64,000 nt of DNA. It comes from Atrichornis clamosus. Its lineage: Eukaryota; Chordata; Aves; Passeriformes; Menuridae. Numbering within the stretch: position 1 is the stretch's first letter; each line of letters begins with the position of its first letter. Shown here piece by piece: positions 51,056-61,200 of this stretch. Position numbers and translations under genes: made by a program. The stretch is taken from the NCBI GenBank assembly GCA_013400975.1, contig WBMZ01006369.1, positions 1 to 64,000 on the forward strand, in the 5' to 3' direction. The notes beneath the pieces are model-generated. The model was not told the DNA's origin and ran no database searches. It saw only the letters and a list, made by a program, of their open reading frames with translations.

Positions 51056-51739
51056 GAAGGAAGTACACACAACATTCTGTGAGGAAATTTTGCAATGCTG
51101 CAACAGCAGAGGATTTGGGAGGGATTCTGTATGACTCAAGGAAAGAGACAGACTGCAGGGCTTTGTCTTGTTGCCCTCAGAAACTGGAAAGAAAGAAGTA
51201 AGACAAGGATCACTTTCAAGTCATTTTCTTTGTAAGCAATTACCTCCTCACGTACAAGAGGGCCTGGAGTCCTGCAGAAGGCGTTGCCCATGCAGGGCTG
51301 ATGATTACATTTACTTTGCCCAGAGGATGACAAGAAAAGAACATCTGCTTGCCAAGACTGTCACTATGCAGCTTTGTATTGCTGACTACTTCATCAACTT
51401 ACTCATCAAGTTTGTTTATGCAGTGGTGTTGAACTCAAAGCTCGTTATGAGATTTGTACCTTCTAGTACAAGATTTCACTTCCTCACAGCTTAATAGTTG
51501 AAGTTTGATGAAAATATTTCCTTAACAATAGCTATAAATATTTCTTAGCATCTTAAAACGTCTATAGATTTTCTCTTTTTTGACTGTTTTTTAAAAATTG
51601 TATTGCTGCTAAAAACCCACCCAGTACCACGTACTTCCTCAGCCTCAGCTGTATGATCCACTATCTCTAGCAACATGTGGTTGGTTGATATGGATCAGTG
51701 ATCCGAGTCCATTGTAAGAACAGTGCTAGAGAAACTACC

Positions 51740-52045
51740 CAAAAGGAGGAAGGTGGGGGTTGGTCTCCCAAGTAACTAGTGATAGGACAGGAGGAATCGG
51801 CCTCAAGTTGCACCAGGGGAGGTTTAGATTGGATATTAGGAAGAATGTCATCATGGAAAAGGTTGTCAGACATTGGAACAGGCTGCCCTGGGAAGAGGTG
51901 GAGTCACCAGCCCTGGAGGGGTATAAAGACGTGCAGATGTGGCACTTGGGGACATGGTTTGGTGGTGGACCTGGCAGTGCTGGGTTATTGACTGGGCTCG
52001 ATGCTCTCAGAGGTCATTTCCATCCTCAGTGATTCTCTGGTTCTG
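51740..52045 (+). mobile_element. CR1 LINE fragment (3' end)
   Basis: The plus strand reads like the avian CR1 3' region: an AAGTAACTAGTGATAGGACA start, CAAGTTGCACCAGGGGAGGT, GGAACAGGCTGCCCTGGGA, then CTCGATGCTCTCAGAGGTC and a terminal GATTCTCTGGTTCTGT repeat. It is 5'-truncated and clearly diverged from the consensus I remember. It lies about 320 bases upstream of the MILR1 signal exon. Confidence 0.85.
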
Positions 52046-52374
52046 TACTGCATGGCAGCTCTACCACACCACCCATGAGGGAAACTGCTGCTCATGTCAG
52101 CTACATCTTAGGACAACTCTACACAACATTTACCTGTATCCCAAGGAGTGCTGCTCCTCACTCCACTGCTGCTCCTCTCTCCGCCCACTACTCTGCCTGC
52201 CATAGGCTAAGTGTAGGTTGATATGACAAAAGTCTTCACAGAAACATCAGTAAAGATCAGCACCATTTCCATATTTAGAACTTCCTCAAGTCCTGAAACC
52301 ACTCCTCAATCTCCTTCAAAAGAAAGATCTGTCATGTAACTTCACCAGCTCTCTTGCTTGTTCAGTATCAAGAA

Positions 52375-52408
52375 ATGATTTTTCTCACAATTCTGCTGTT
52401 TTCCTACC
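52375..52408 (+). CDS. MILR1: MILR1 exon 1 coding part (signal peptide)
   Basis: MIFLTILLFSY, strongly hydrophobic, ending in phase 1 at a GTAAGG donor. Its 34 coding bases equal those of PECAM1 exon 1. A TTGCTTGTTCAG acceptor at 52,365 just upstream suggests a separate 5' UTR exon. The following intron is only 87 bases. Confidence 0.65.
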
Positions 52409-55400
52409 GTAAGGACATACTTCTTTCTTACTACAAATCTTTCTAAACCAGAACCATTGTTTCTAATCTGAAAGCTTTTCTTTTTCCTCTCTTAGCTGAA
52501 GTGTCTCAGCAGATACAGAAAATGACTGCAGATGGAAAAGGTAGGTTCTCTTTTGTTGATTTTGAGGTACGTGCCGAAATTGACCGTTATCCAAAAAATG
52601 GGGGAGGGATTTAAAAATGTTCAAAAATTTCATGTAAAATTAAATATTTTGCCTCTCTGTGCAGTGAATCAGTTTACAAGTTTCTGTAAGAAGTTAACTG
52701 TCTCTCTGCTGACCTGTATGTAAAGTCAGAATTGCTTTAAGTTGTTAAAACACTTTTCTTCCCCTACAGGAAATGTCATAATTTATTTTAGTCATGACTA
52801 GTTTAGTACCATTTTCTATGAAAAGACAAGTTTTTATTGCAAATTTATTCGTATAAGATCATAAAAGGAAGCAAATTTGAGAGACCATCAAGGCCCCTGC
52901 TGCTGCTATTCAAATGTCCATTCTACTCACACACGGCTAGTTCTGCCTGTTTATAGACAGCCACAAATACTGCTTTTCTTTCAGGTTCACATGCTACCTC
53001 TCAACTAGTGTATAAGGTTACTTTCTCCTGCAGCTAATACTCCATAATATTTATTTTTTATACTTCTATTATTTTATTTGCTGATGTAGTTCTAAAGTAT
53101 TGTTGGTTCATCTGAATACATCTGTGGGCTTTGTGTGGCTATGCCCTCTTTTGCATGAAGACACGCACTTTTCATCATGTCTGAAGCTGAAGACTGGTTT
53201 TGAAAAGTATTTGAGTTGCCTGATATTAGAGCTGGAAAAAGTATAATAGCCTATTTCAACACAAATAAGTACAGCTTGGTTCTCAACATATTTTGGGAAA
53301 AATCTGAGAGTTTCTTGGGCAATAGGTGCAGTCAACTCATTCAAAAGTTTCTTGTTTCCAGAGATGCTGTCCAATCCCAAGCTTGTACTGGCTCAGGGGA
53401 CTTTGAATGTAGTGATGAAGCAGAATGTGACCCTCTCCTGCCTCTCTGAGTCTGGATCTCCACCTGTCAGATACACACTGTTTAAGCACAACCAGCAGGT
53501 ATCTGCTTTAAACAGGTCAGACTTGGCCCCTGTGTTGTTCACTGTGACGATCAGCTCTGCCAGCGATGTGGGTGAATACAAGTGCAAAGCTGAGTACAAC
53601 ATGTCCAGTGGTGGAAAATACAGCAACAGCCTCAACTTCACTCTTTTAGGTATGTCTTGTTGTACACCTTCCCAGCACTACTGGTTCCAGGGGCACACAG
53701 CCACCTCTTGACTGAGGAGCTGAACTGTACTGCAGAACGCTGTTCTTACCTCCGGAGTCAGCAGTGCTCTCCCGCCTGGGCTCACCAGCCCTCCATCCTC
53801 AGCTCATTTTTCAGTGTTGTCACTTACTCCAAGTCTTGCTTGGACCTTGTCTTGTATTCAGTGATTCAGCTTTTTCAGTTTTCTTTCTACAGAGCCAGTT
53901 TCCAAACCAGTGCTGAGCTCACCCACCTCTCAGGCAAAGAAAGGCCAGAACGTGACCCTGTCTTGTCTCTCAGAGAACGGATCTCTTCCCATCACATACA
54001 TATTCTACAAAGGAAAACAAAACATCTCTCCCCAAAAGACGATGCAGAAGAGAGAAGCAGCTGTGATTTTTCTATTTATCAATTCCCTTAGTGACTTTGG
54101 AACCTATAAATGCAAAGCCAGTAATAGTTTTCCCAATAATACAAAATACAGCAACAGTTTCAACTTTACATTAGTAGGTATGTATGGGGAAAGGGTTTAC
54201 TACTGTTGACAAACAGGGATCACACAAAATTCAGAATGTTGTAACAATGGGAGTTTTTTAGCCAGCTATTTTGTTCCTACAATGTAATGTTCAAAATACA
54301 GTTTTTACAATAAAACAAAATTTGAAATTTTAAAATTAATGCAAAACCGTAGAATTTCAGGCATCCTAGATAGCAGTAAAAGTTGAAGTGACAATAGAGG
54401 ATGACTGTAAAAGACTCACTTACAAGATACCCCTGGTCCATCTTGGGGAGAGTCTGGTTTCAGTTTTTTCTCTGGTCCTACGAAAGCCTACTGGCACAGC
54501 AAGCTGCCTTCCTTCAGCTGGGGCACAGTGCTTTTGGGACTCTCCTGAGCAGTTGAGTAACCACAGTTAATCTAAAAGCTGAAAGAAATTACTAGTCTTG
54601 ATTTTAACTTATAGAAAATACTTAAAATATGAAACAACACTTCATTGTATAAACACTTTTTTTTCCCTTCTTTTTGGCAGAAGAGAGAAGCCATTCTCAG
54701 CCCCTGATAATTTCTCTTGGGCTGATCCTGCTACTACTCATAATAGGATTTGCTCTGGCAATTCCATTTTTCATAATTCCTTCATATAAAGCAAGTGAGT
54801 TATTTGAATGTCTGTTTCATTTTCCAGAGGTGCTCATTTATGTTGTCAGTACATTTGAGTGTGTAAACATCACATTACCAGTAGAGTAGCTCCTGGTATT
54901 TTAGGATGTTGTCGAGTTTCCTCTCAACCAGCACTGGCAACTTAACAATACGTTGACAAGGCCAAATCTTTGAGCTGTGTTTTGGATGGCAGGTCTGGGA
55001 TGGGGGAAGGAAAACAACATCTAATGTAATACACAAAAACACTGGAAGGAATTAGACCTCATTGGAAAGGGAAATCTATTAAAATGCCCTTGGCTAAGAA
55101 GTAATTTTTATCATGAAAATAACATTACCTGAGATATCCAAATATTAAAAAAATACCTTGAAACTGTTTATTTCCCTCTAAGAAAACTTTACATATGCAT
55201 GTTTTTCTTCTACAATTTGCAGAAAAATTTAAGTCTACCAGGCCCTCAACTGGCCTTACTTCAACAGTGAATGCAGAGGAGTCTGAAAATGAAGTCATTT
55301 ACACAGAGATTGGTAAGTTCCTGTCACCCCCCTGCAGTCAGGCACTTTTCTTCAGGTACTGCAAGACCAGTGGAAGGGGACACCTACTGTGAGTGAGTAC

Positions 55401-56266
55401 CACTGACCCTCCTGGCAGAGGCACTATTTGAAACCCCTCAGAATCCATATTTGGCATCATCTGTCAGCCATGCAGTCAAAACTACAGCTGGTGAAATGAA
55501 CTGAGGTTCTATACAAAAGCAAAGGGTGTAATGCCCATTTACTAACAGACAATAGTGGGCTATATGAAGTTGCAGCAAAATAAACCTTGCGTAGCTCCTG
55601 CATTCTATTCAAAATTGTTCAATACTTTATTTCATCCTCAAGTTTGGCAAGACTCAAAGTCAGTTCAAACTGAAATTATGAAGTGACAACAAAGCAACTA
55701 ACCTGCATTAAGACATTTTACTATTTCAATTGCAGAAAACACACAATACTGAAGACATTACCTGACAGCCACGATGCTGTGAACTTGTGGTTTTCTACAC
55801 TTGCCTTATATGAATGTCTCTTTTCAAGGGGAAAAATAACTCCCCCAAACAAACCAATGGCAAAGGCTTTATGTTTCCCATTTCTAAATATCAAAATGGA
55901 GTAACTGTCTCCAAACAAACCTGCCTTCCTGTTCTTGCAGCAGACAGGTAGAATTCTTGCTGCCCTGCTGGGTCAGCTCAGTGCTGTGCAGCTGCTCATG
56001 CCAGGTCTCAGTCAGCATTCTACCCACAGCCTGCAAGGACAGTGATAAGAGCTCTGGTAAGGCCCATGAATGCTACCTGATTTATATTCACTATGGAATC
56101 TCACCGCTTTCTTTCAAGATTGCAGAAAAAACAGTCTGATCAAGCTGCTTGTAATTAATTGCTGTTCATCATCTTTAATCCAGAGCCTGTTAAACCAGAA
56201 GAAGAATACATCAACTTTTCTGTTATTAGAAGAGAAGATGAAAAAGGTGAAAACCTCAAGCTATAA
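52375..56266 (+). CDS. MILR1: MILR1 (allergin-1-like), inhibitory Ig receptor
   Basis: MILR1 is known in mammals as an ITIM receptor that restrains mast-cell activation. Seven exons join in frame to 939 bases (312 aa): 52,375-52,408, 52,496-52,540, 53,362-53,649, 53,893-54,177, 54,681-54,794, 55,223-55,312 and 56,184-56,266. Order: signal peptide (about 1-12), a short linker, two C2-type Ig domains (about 27-122 and 123-217), transmembrane segment (about 225-249) and a cytoplasmic tail with VIYTEI (Y282), a good ITIM, and EEYINF (Y294). Position between PECAM1 and POLG2, strand, two Ig domains and tail motifs all fit MILR1. Human MILR1 is about 343 aa. The start exon and last exon are the least certain; the tail is shorter than in human and may have an alternative 3' exon. 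Confidence 0.85.
52496..52540 (+). CDS. MILR1: MILR1 exon 2 (45-bp linker exon)
   Basis: 45 bases between a long pyrimidine acceptor (TTTTTCCTCTCTTAG) and a GTAGGT donor, coding for EVSQQIQKMTADGK. Phase 1-1, the counterpart of the 27-bp PECAM1 exon 2. Confidence 0.75.
53362..53649 (+). CDS. MILR1: MILR1 exon 3 (Ig domain 1)
   Basis: 288 bases. Cysteines are in VTLSCLSESGS and GEYKCKAE. NVT, NRS, NMS and NFT glycosylation sites are present. It ends KYSNSLNFTLLG before a GTATGT donor. Confidence 0.9.
53893..54177 (+). CDS. MILR1: MILR1 exon 4 (Ig domain 2)
   Basis: 285 bases. GQNVTLSCLSENGSLPITY and GTYKCKAS carry the Ig cysteines. It is strikingly similar to exon 3, including the closing KYSNSFNFTLVG and the GTATGT donor. 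Confidence 0.9.
54681..54794 (+). CDS. MILR1: MILR1 exon 5 (transmembrane segment)
   Basis: 114 bases: a short hydrophilic stalk, then PLIISLGLILLLLIIGFALA and further hydrophobic residues to PSYKA. Acceptor TTTTTGGCAG, donor GTGAGT. Confidence 0.88.
55223..55312 (+). CDS. MILR1: MILR1 exon 6 (cytoplasmic ITIM)
   Basis: 90 bases coding for a basic juxtamembrane part and ESENEVIYTEI. VIYTEI fits the ITIM consensus (I/V/L)xYxx(I/V/L). Donor GTAAGT. Confidence 0.88.
56184..56266 (+). CDS. MILR1: MILR1 exon 7 (tail end and stop)
   Basis: After a TTTAATCCAG acceptor, 83 bases code for EPVKPEEEYINFSVIRREDE and eight more residues to TAA at 56,264-56,266. YINF has the YxN pattern of Grb2 SH2 ligands. 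A GGTGAAAA after the DEK codons could serve as a weak donor to a further exon. Confidence 0.72.
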
Positions 56267-58079
56267 TATTGGAATATCTGATGCACACAAGGGGACTTTG
56301 CTGGGTGGAGGCAGGGCTTAGGTATTTGCACTTTCTTATGAAATTGCTTAGTTACTATGGAAAAACTAAATAAGACTCTTTTGAGGGGAAAAAAAAAAGA
56401 AAACAACAAACCATCCTATGACAAAAAATTCAACAGCCTCACTACGAAACCATGCAGAAGATGTTATTAGTAACCACGTTGCTGATGTAATATTAATTCT
56501 TCTGTTGTGTATCTGTACTAGAAAAGCAATTATGAATTATGTTATTCTGGCTTTTAGCAGGGAAGAGGGCACGTGCTACAGTCTATTCAAAGGTCCTCAT
56601 CAGAGACTGAGTACCAGGTATGACCTTCTTTGTGATTCACTTAATCACATACTTTTAAAGAATTTTTCAGTCCTCAAATGTGCTAAGTACCAGCACGCTG
56701 CACAGAAAGAAATGATGTTTAGATACCAGTTTCCTGGCCTAATTAGTTTGTAGACAGATAATACAGCTCAGTTTCTACTAGCAAGCAAAATCCCTGAGTC
56801 ATAACACCTAAGGACTTCAACTTAAAGAGAAAAAGCAGAATAGATAAAAATTAGAATTACATGTAAAGCTTTCACCTAGATCTAGTTCATTTAACAATTC
56901 TCCTAAAGTAAAAACTGGATGGCGTGCAGACATAAGATAATCAAAAGGCTTTTGTCCAGTATAAAGGAAAGAGAAATCCCTCTTAGGCACGAAAGGATCT
57001 GTATTTGGCCTCTCTGCACCTGGAAAGATGGCAATTCCTCAGTTCTACAGCATTTGTGCTCTCAGAGTAGATCCCTACTGCTAAAATTACAGTAAACTTA
57101 AAAATAAATTCTGCATCCTGCAACAGGCTATTTCTTAGATGTTGCTGGGTTGTTTAAATATCATTCCACAGCCAGCTTATTTAGAATTCCATGAGTTCAG
57201 TAAGTCACACTACACTAACCTTGCACTGTATCTAGTGTAACCACTCTATGCAGCAATATTTATTATTGTTACATTTATGGTTAAGTGAGCACTGTGCTAA
57301 CAGAAGAGAATTTTAAGGCAAATTCTTGTGTTCCACAACACTGATGACTATCAGAGGCCATGTGCCTTCTTGCACACACTTTAAGCACTTTCTGCAGTGA
57401 CTGCACAAGCTGTACATGCATTGTAAATCTAGAGAAGATAAGAAACACGCAGTTCTGTATCTCTGCAAACTCATATCTAACTGCTATGCTTAGGTATAGG
57501 AAAAATATGACCACACCTTAGTCTTTTTCCATTTTATATACACAGACATTTTGTCCACAGAAAGTGTTTATAAAAAACTTTACAATTTATTTAATTCTAT
57601 TCCTCTACTACTCTTGATAATGTATTTCTGATTTTTGTGTTTATCAAATACAAGATGAAGTACCTTACATGTTTAAAAACTGAAGCCATATAATTAAAAT
57701 ACATTCCTACAAACATATAGAACAAAGATACTTACTGATTTTATTAAAACATTTAAGATTTGGGGATATCTTTTATATAAAATACTAATATCCAGGAGAG
57801 ATCATAATTGTGTCAGCAGTGCAGATGAAAGCTGAATTTCTAGTTTAGGATGGAGCACTTTCAATATGATAGTAAAACCAAAGATGTGACCAACAATATG
57901 ATTAGCCTTGCTAACAAGAGACAAGTTTGTCTCTTCCCTCTTTCCAAAGTAACCTGGAATACCTGGATTTGACAGGAAACAGATGCACCACCAAGTTTTA
58001 GCAGAACTATTTGCAGAGAAACCACCGAGTCCATGACAACACTGAAGCCGTCTCAGGCAAAGATGTATAAGAAAATCCT
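56267..58079. other. MILR1 3' UTR and convergent intergenic DNA to POLG2
   Basis: 1.8 kb of AT-rich DNA between two genes that converge. It probably contains the MILR1 3' UTR. No coding or RNA gene seen. Confidence 0.6.
57103..57108 (+). terminator. Candidate MILR1 polyadenylation hexamer
   Basis: The first AATAAA on the plus strand that I noticed after the MILR1 stop, giving a 3' UTR of about 840 bases. Not proven by a downstream element. Confidence 0.3.
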
Positions 58080-58085
58080 TTTATT
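58080..58085 (-). terminator. POLG2 polyadenylation signal
   Basis: AATAAA on the minus strand, only about 10 bases after the POLG2 TAA (58,098-58,096). If used, the 3' UTR is about 30 bases, very short. Confidence 0.6.
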
Positions 58086-58095
58086 CAAGAAAAGT

Positions 58096-58261
58096 TTACA
58101 CATTTTTGGCTGATGTAACATACTTAGTTAAAAAGTCCTTCAGCCTAGAAATGTGCATCATTTCCTTCATGGTGGTGTCTCTGCTTCTCAGCTGGACCAC
58201 TCCATTCTCTAGAGTGGCATCAGTTATCAAGACCATGAAGAGAATACTCATCTCATCGTAC
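58096..58261 (-). CDS. POLG2: POLG2 exon 8 (C-terminus and stop)
   Basis: 166 bases: [20 protein letters not shown] through [20 protein letters not shown] to SAKNV and TAA. Nearly identical to human, including the last five residues. Confidence 0.95.
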
Positions 58262-61200
58262 CTGCAGAGAAAAGAGCCCACCTGTTACTGCTTCTGGTGT
58301 ATGGAAACAATCGGATAGCTTATGTACAAATGACCATCAACTGTAAATATTTAGTTTTGCTGTATTGCACTAAGTCCAGCATGACATCACCAGTTTTCTT
58401 GTTGCCATTCCTTGCTTTCCTGATCACATTTCTTTAAATTACTTAGCTACTTCAATACAAAAAAAGAATGTTATTTAGTGACCTATTAAAAGAGTATTTT
58501 TGTAGAAGCAGAATTTATCTTTCTGACTTACTTTGAAGACTCCTGCACATGAACAAAGAGTTGTATTTATTTTCTCTCAGGAAAAACCACTCATCATGAT
58601 GCTCAAGATCCATTGACATGAGCAGCCGTATGCCCCAAATTCACTCCTGATTGACAAATCATACACAATTGCCCCACATGGAGTAGCTGTTTCTATACCC
58701 ACAAATAGTTCCATCACATAGACTAATGGCAATGGTTGAACTAATGGCAATTGGAAGAACTTTTAAGTTTTGGACACAGTGTGCTATTTGAAAGAGTACT
58801 TAAGAATGAAACACAGAACCAGACCAGATGCAAAAATGGGGGTGAGAGTGGGAAACAGTTCTGCAAGCTTGTAACTCATCTGAGGAAATTTATTTTCTAC
58901 ATGAGAGTCTCTAAAAGGCATTTCACAGTTCCAGGAAAATAACAGAAATTGTGAAAGGCTTGTACTTCACTTAATTTTAAAAATTATCTGACCTATGGTT
59001 TTGATAATAAAACTGCTCAAATCCACGTCTGTAGTTCAGGCTCCATGCCTTCAGTCAGATGGTTACTGCACTCAATGACTTCTTACTGAAATGTATTTTC
59101 ACTAGTCCACAGAAAGTAATCTTTCACCTTCATAGCTTTTTTTACAAAAGACTCCTTACTTTGTGTAAAGTTGTTCCAGAGATACCTGCACAGTTTCCAG
59201 ATAACCTGGCCACACAGAAATTCCATTTTCTGTCAGTTCATTGAACAATCCTTGACAAACCTGTGTTCATTTTAAAACAAAAGTTAAAAGACAGACTTTG
59301 AGGACTTAAGACTTTATACAAAAGAAACCATTAAAACTCTAACACGTGTGGTATTAACATTCCTAGCTGGTGTTAATTTGCTGGCTGAAAAAATCTCAAG
59401 TTAGAAAGCAGCCTGGCAATTACATCTCCATTTCTGTTTAAAAACATGCCAGTGTTAAATTTCTTCCCTTCTGTGGGGTCTGACTTAATGGAAAACTTTT
59501 AAAAAGTCCTTCTGAAGATGTGACCCATGGGTTAAGATAATTCTGAGAGATTAAGAAGATGAGAGGGATCGTGTTATTTACTTTCCTTAATTTTGCATGG
59601 AACAAGCATCAGCCCTATTGTACCAAAAGCAGTGAGTCCACACAAGGAACCGCCTGCAGTGAATTCCTTTAGCTGTGACCCACAAGCTGCACAAGAGGAA
59701 CACCATGAAATCTGTACAGCCAGGAATCTCCAGGACTCAAAGCAGCAGCACGATTTTCCTCAAAAAAACAGTGTCTGACTTGTAACAGGTTACATGGAGA
59801 GTCAATGCTCAAAATTAAAATACTGTCTTACAACATACCTGTCTAAGCTCTGTTGTTGGACCTTTTCCTATATCCAAGGCCACTTTGAGAGGTGCTAAAC
59901 AAGGATGAAGTTTAAGTACCTAACAAATTTACAAAAAGCAACAGATTACTAAATGTATTGATCATGCAATTCTAAACAGAACTAGGAAACAGTAATTTTT
60001 AAAAATTAAGTTCTAGACATGCAAAATCCTGAATTAGAAGCAAGCTGTAGTTTATGTAATGAGCACATACACCAGATAGATTTGCACAGCAGAAATTACT
60101 CCACTTTGACTGAGTCCCAAAAAAGAGATGAATATTTGTTAGCAGAGCTCCATCATCTTGAATGGAGCCAGAGCGACCAGAAACAGCCCAGCAGACAGTT
60201 CCCATCCAATCTACTGCCTGTTCTTAAAGCTTAGATAACAAGCATGGCCTGACAGCCAGCACTTAAACTCCAGAAAACTGGGGTTAAAAGTGAGGATAAC
60301 ACTGGTCCTTGGGGAAATGCTCCATTACCACCTGTGACCTACTTTTTCTACTCTTCTCTGCCACCTTCAAATGCTGCTAGAAGAGACAAATTCATCTTTC
60401 CCACAAACTGTAGCTACATTCCAGTTTCTCTTAACTCCTTCATCACTTGCATGGCAAGAACCTACCTACTCATCAGAGAGAAAGGTGAAACAAGAAAGGA
60501 GACCTCAGAATGAGATAAAAATTGCTGTTGGTGACAAGGACCACAGGGGCTCTCCCATGGGGCCAGCCTGGTGCTACCAGTGAGAGCTTTCAGTCTGTAC
60601 CCACTGGGAAGGGAACAGGATGGCCACATGGAAAAGGAGACACTGCCATGCTTGAATTTACCACGTTGTCTGTGGGGTTTGTACTTAGACTTTTCTTACA
60701 CTTTCTATGTAAAGTTACCTTTCTCTGTGAATTTTTCTTTGCTGTTAATGGATTCTCAACTAGCTGCAGAGAATCAAAGAGATATGCTAACACTCCTCGG
60801 TCCAGATTTCCATTCACAGACAGAACATGAGGGATGACATTCCTCCTTCCATCTCGGCCCTGAAGAGAAAAAATCCACAAAGAGAAACATCAAAGATTGT
60901 CCCCAAACCCCTTTTGCTTGCTTTAAATTTATAAAGAGGCACTGAGCTCAGGCACACATATTACATATAAAATACATTTATTTTTAGAAGTTACCAGCAA
61001 TCTTAAAAGTATAACTGTAACCAGCTAAGACTGTAACAGTAGGGAAAGCAAAAGGTCAGAGCAGGATGAAATTAGTTTCTTGCCACTCTGATCATAAATT
61101 TAAATCTACAGCAAACACACTTGAAACTGCATTTTCTTTTGGAGGTTTGCAGATTACTTCCAAGTGACCATGAGTCCCCCACATTCTAAAAAATCCCTTC

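Larger units (their letters stand above)
44538..52365. other. Divergent intergenic region PECAM1-MILR1
   Basis: 7.8 kb between the start codons of two divergently transcribed receptor genes. It should hold both promoters and any 5' UTR exons. There is no CpG island, as expected for tissue-restricted genes. It contains an A-rich CCCAAA stretch (about 50,985-51,055) and a CR1 fragment (51,740-52,045). No protein gene recognised. Confidence 0.6.
52541..56183 (+). other. MILR1 introns 2 to 6
   Basis: Introns at 52,541-53,361, 53,650-53,892, 54,178-54,680, 54,795-55,222 and 55,313-56,183. AT-rich and unremarkable; no extra Ig exon or mobile element recognised. Confidence 0.6.

Noticed and set aside
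58532..58542. An 11-bp microexon between POLG2 exons 7 and 8
   Set aside because: It has an acceptor and a GTAAGT donor and would join in frame, but extending exon 7 to 59,160 gives SLEQLYTK, which matches the human protein and joins exon 8 in the right phase.
59186..59190. Donor GTATCT inside POLG2 exon 7
   Set aside because: Using it would delete the conserved SLEQLYTK residues; GTAAGG at 59,159 is the better donor.
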